A DNA stretch of 54,270 nucleotides from Streptosporangiales bacterium (lineage in GTDB: Bacteria; Actinomycetota; Actinomycetes; Streptosporangiales; WHST01). Both the position numbers and the translations under genes were made by a program. Numbering within the stretch: the first letter of the stretch is position 1; each line of letters starts with the position of its first letter. Positions 53,543-54,270 of this stretch are shown piece by piece. Location of the stretch: NCBI GenBank assembly GCA_009379825.1, contig WHTA01000036.1, positions 1 through 54,270 on the forward strand, written 5' to 3'. The notes beneath the pieces are model-generated. The model was not told where the DNA came from, searched no databases, and saw nothing but the letters and a program-made list of their open reading frames with translations.

Positions 53543-54060
53543 GCCTCCCCCTCGCTCATCAGCCCGGCCTCGCGGGCCCGCCGGAACGCCGCCTGCCGCA
53601 CCGCCTCGTCATCCAGCGGCCCGTCCACCAGACCGGAGAACCCGACCGCGACACGCTCGCCACCAATCGACACCAGCTCCACCGACCGCCGCTCCCCTGG
53701 CGCGAACCGGACCGTGGCACCACCAGGCAGCGCGAGCCTGCGCCCGTAAGCGGCGGCCCGGTCGAACCGCAGCCGCGGGTTCACCTCGAAGAAGTGGAAG
53801 TGCGACGTGATGCTGATCGGCACCTCCCCGGTGTTCATGACGTCCACGCTCACCAGGCCCGACCGTTCCCGCGCGGCGTCGTACGGCCGGCGCTGCGCGG
53901 CGGCCGAGGACAGCACGGTGCCGGGAGGCAGCTGTCCGGCCGCGACCGCGTCGAGCTCATCACCGGCCGCCGGACCCGGGGCCGGACCGAACGGGTCGGT
54001 CACCACGACCAGACGCGACCCGTCGTCGAACACCGCCTCGACGCTGACGTGACGAAGCCG
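53539..54060 (-). pseudogene. ureB: Urease beta with a gamma C-terminal stub, 5' end lost
   Basis: The frame holds the end of urease gamma (VSVEAVFDDGSRLVVVTDPFG, matching the UreA tail) joined to beta: PPGTVLSSAAAQRR, VSVDVMNTGEVPISITSHFHFFEVNPRLRFDR, LPGGATVRFAPGERRSVELVSIGGERVAVGFSGLVDG. So it is a gamma-beta (UreAB) fusion missing the first 70-80 residues of gamma. Upstream of about 54055 the DNA changes to a symporter-like frame, so the true start is gone. An ATG at 54141 gives an open frame but adds unrelated residues. The C-terminal half is intact and overlaps ureC. Confidence 0.75.
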
Positions 54061-54134
54061 GAGACCATGCTGGCCACCGCGCCGACGGCGTTGCCGCGCC
54101 GCCAGAAGATGCCGAGCATCAGCGTCGGCGCTAG
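54045..54134 (-). pseudogene. Sodium:solute symporter fragment
   Basis: In a third minus-strand frame the DNA encodes LAPTLMLGIFWRRGNAVGAVASMVSGFVTS, which is a membrane segment followed by a short basic loop typical of SSS-family transporters (LxxGLFWRRxxxxGAxxGxxxG). Only about 30 residues are present, cut on both sides. Urea or allantoin transporters of this type often adjoin ureases, so the fragment probably belongs to a transporter that once lay between this site and ureA. Confidence 0.55.
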
Positions 54135-54162
54135 TGGGCATCTCCGGAAGTTCGTCGGGGGC

Positions 54163-54270
54163 TCAGGTCCAGGCGGTCGGGTCGGCGAGGTAGAGACCGC
54201 AGGCTGTGTCGAGGGCCTCCTCGGCGGTACCGCCCATGGAGCCGGTGGGTAGGTATGAGTCTTCGTAGTC
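54163..54270 (-). CDS. C-terminal end of an unidentified protein
   Basis: The minus-strand frame enters from the window end and reads DYEDSYLPTGSMGGTAEEA, then LDTACGLYLADPTAWT and a stop at 54163. Only 35 residues are visible. The tail is coding in style but I do not recognise the family with confidence. An amide- or urea-related enzyme would fit the neighbourhood but that is guesswork. Confidence 0.4.
   Translation of the reverse strand, partial: DYEDSYLPTGSMGGTAEEALDTACGLYLADPTAWT

Noticed and set aside
54141-54163. ATG 54141 as start of urease beta
   Set aside because: The first 27 or so residues are Arg-rich and match neither urease gamma nor beta; they are the shadow of the symporter fragment.
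1-54270. tRNA, rRNA or CRISPR arrays
   Set aside because: No cloverleaf-like, rRNA-like or regularly spaced repeat pattern was recognised on reading; a covariance-model search would settle this.

Overview
The window is very GC-rich (visibly around 70%), densely packed and rich in GTG starts and GTGA/ATGA overlaps. It carries LacI, MerR and GntR regulators, an ECF42-type sigma factor with its DGPF/YCII partner, LLM flavin enzymes and a Tat-exported protein. This points to a soil or plant-associated actinomycete chromosome. No rRNA, tRNA or CRISPR array was seen. All family assignments come from reading motifs and are not database results.

Layout. 1-500: remnants of an IS110 and an IS3 transposase. 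1066-3113: SnoaL-like protein divergent from an aldo/keto reductase plus MerR regulator, with an 18-bp palindrome between them. 3177-8828: LysE exporter, DUF1203 protein, UbiA-type prenyltransferase, NarL-type two-component pair, and a secreted LVIVD protein with a structured leader. 8825-12836: a metal-type MerR regulator divergent from a frameshifted P-type ATPase, then a damaged MFS transporter. 12911-16675: DUF3179 protein plus membrane protein, LLM oxidoreductase, DGPF protein, a truncated ECF42 sigma factor joined to a truncated SRPBCC gene. 16668-19802: SDR plus DegT/StrS aminotransferase divergent from a LacI regulator across a perfect operator-like palindrome.

19846-26096 is a clean operon on the minus strand: small membrane protein, Na+/solute symporter, GntR regulator, CaiB-type CoA transferase, MmgE/PrpD protein and LLM flavin enzyme. 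It reads as uptake, CoA activation and breakdown of an organic acid. Next come a large SF1 helicase with a possible C-terminal nuclease domain (26424-29492) and a GH1 beta-glycosidase.

31184-51856 is a catabolic island. A long minus-strand operon (34969-46823) encodes an iron alcohol dehydrogenase, an aldehyde dehydrogenase, two SDRs, a complete Liv-type ABC importer, two zinc alcohol dehydrogenases and a quinone-reductase-like enzyme. Beside it lie a GntR regulator and a VOC protein, and on the plus strand a fused E1 alpha-beta and an E2 of a 2-oxoacid/acetoin dehydrogenase. An acyl-CoA ligase, an SDR and an AA_synth-family protein form the other flank. Four BamHI-like dyads (TGGATCCA or relatives) flank gntR and E1 and are candidate operators. 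The best guess is import and oxidation of a diol, acyloin or related alcohol to acyl-CoA.

51878-54270 holds urease alpha (atypical flap), urease beta with a stub of gamma, and an abrupt junction with a symporter fragment.

A major caveat: at least 12 otherwise well-conserved genes carry 1-base (or 1-or-2-base) frame breaks, mostly repairable by changing one base in a short homopolymer. These look more like sequence errors than decay, but the reads are needed to tell.
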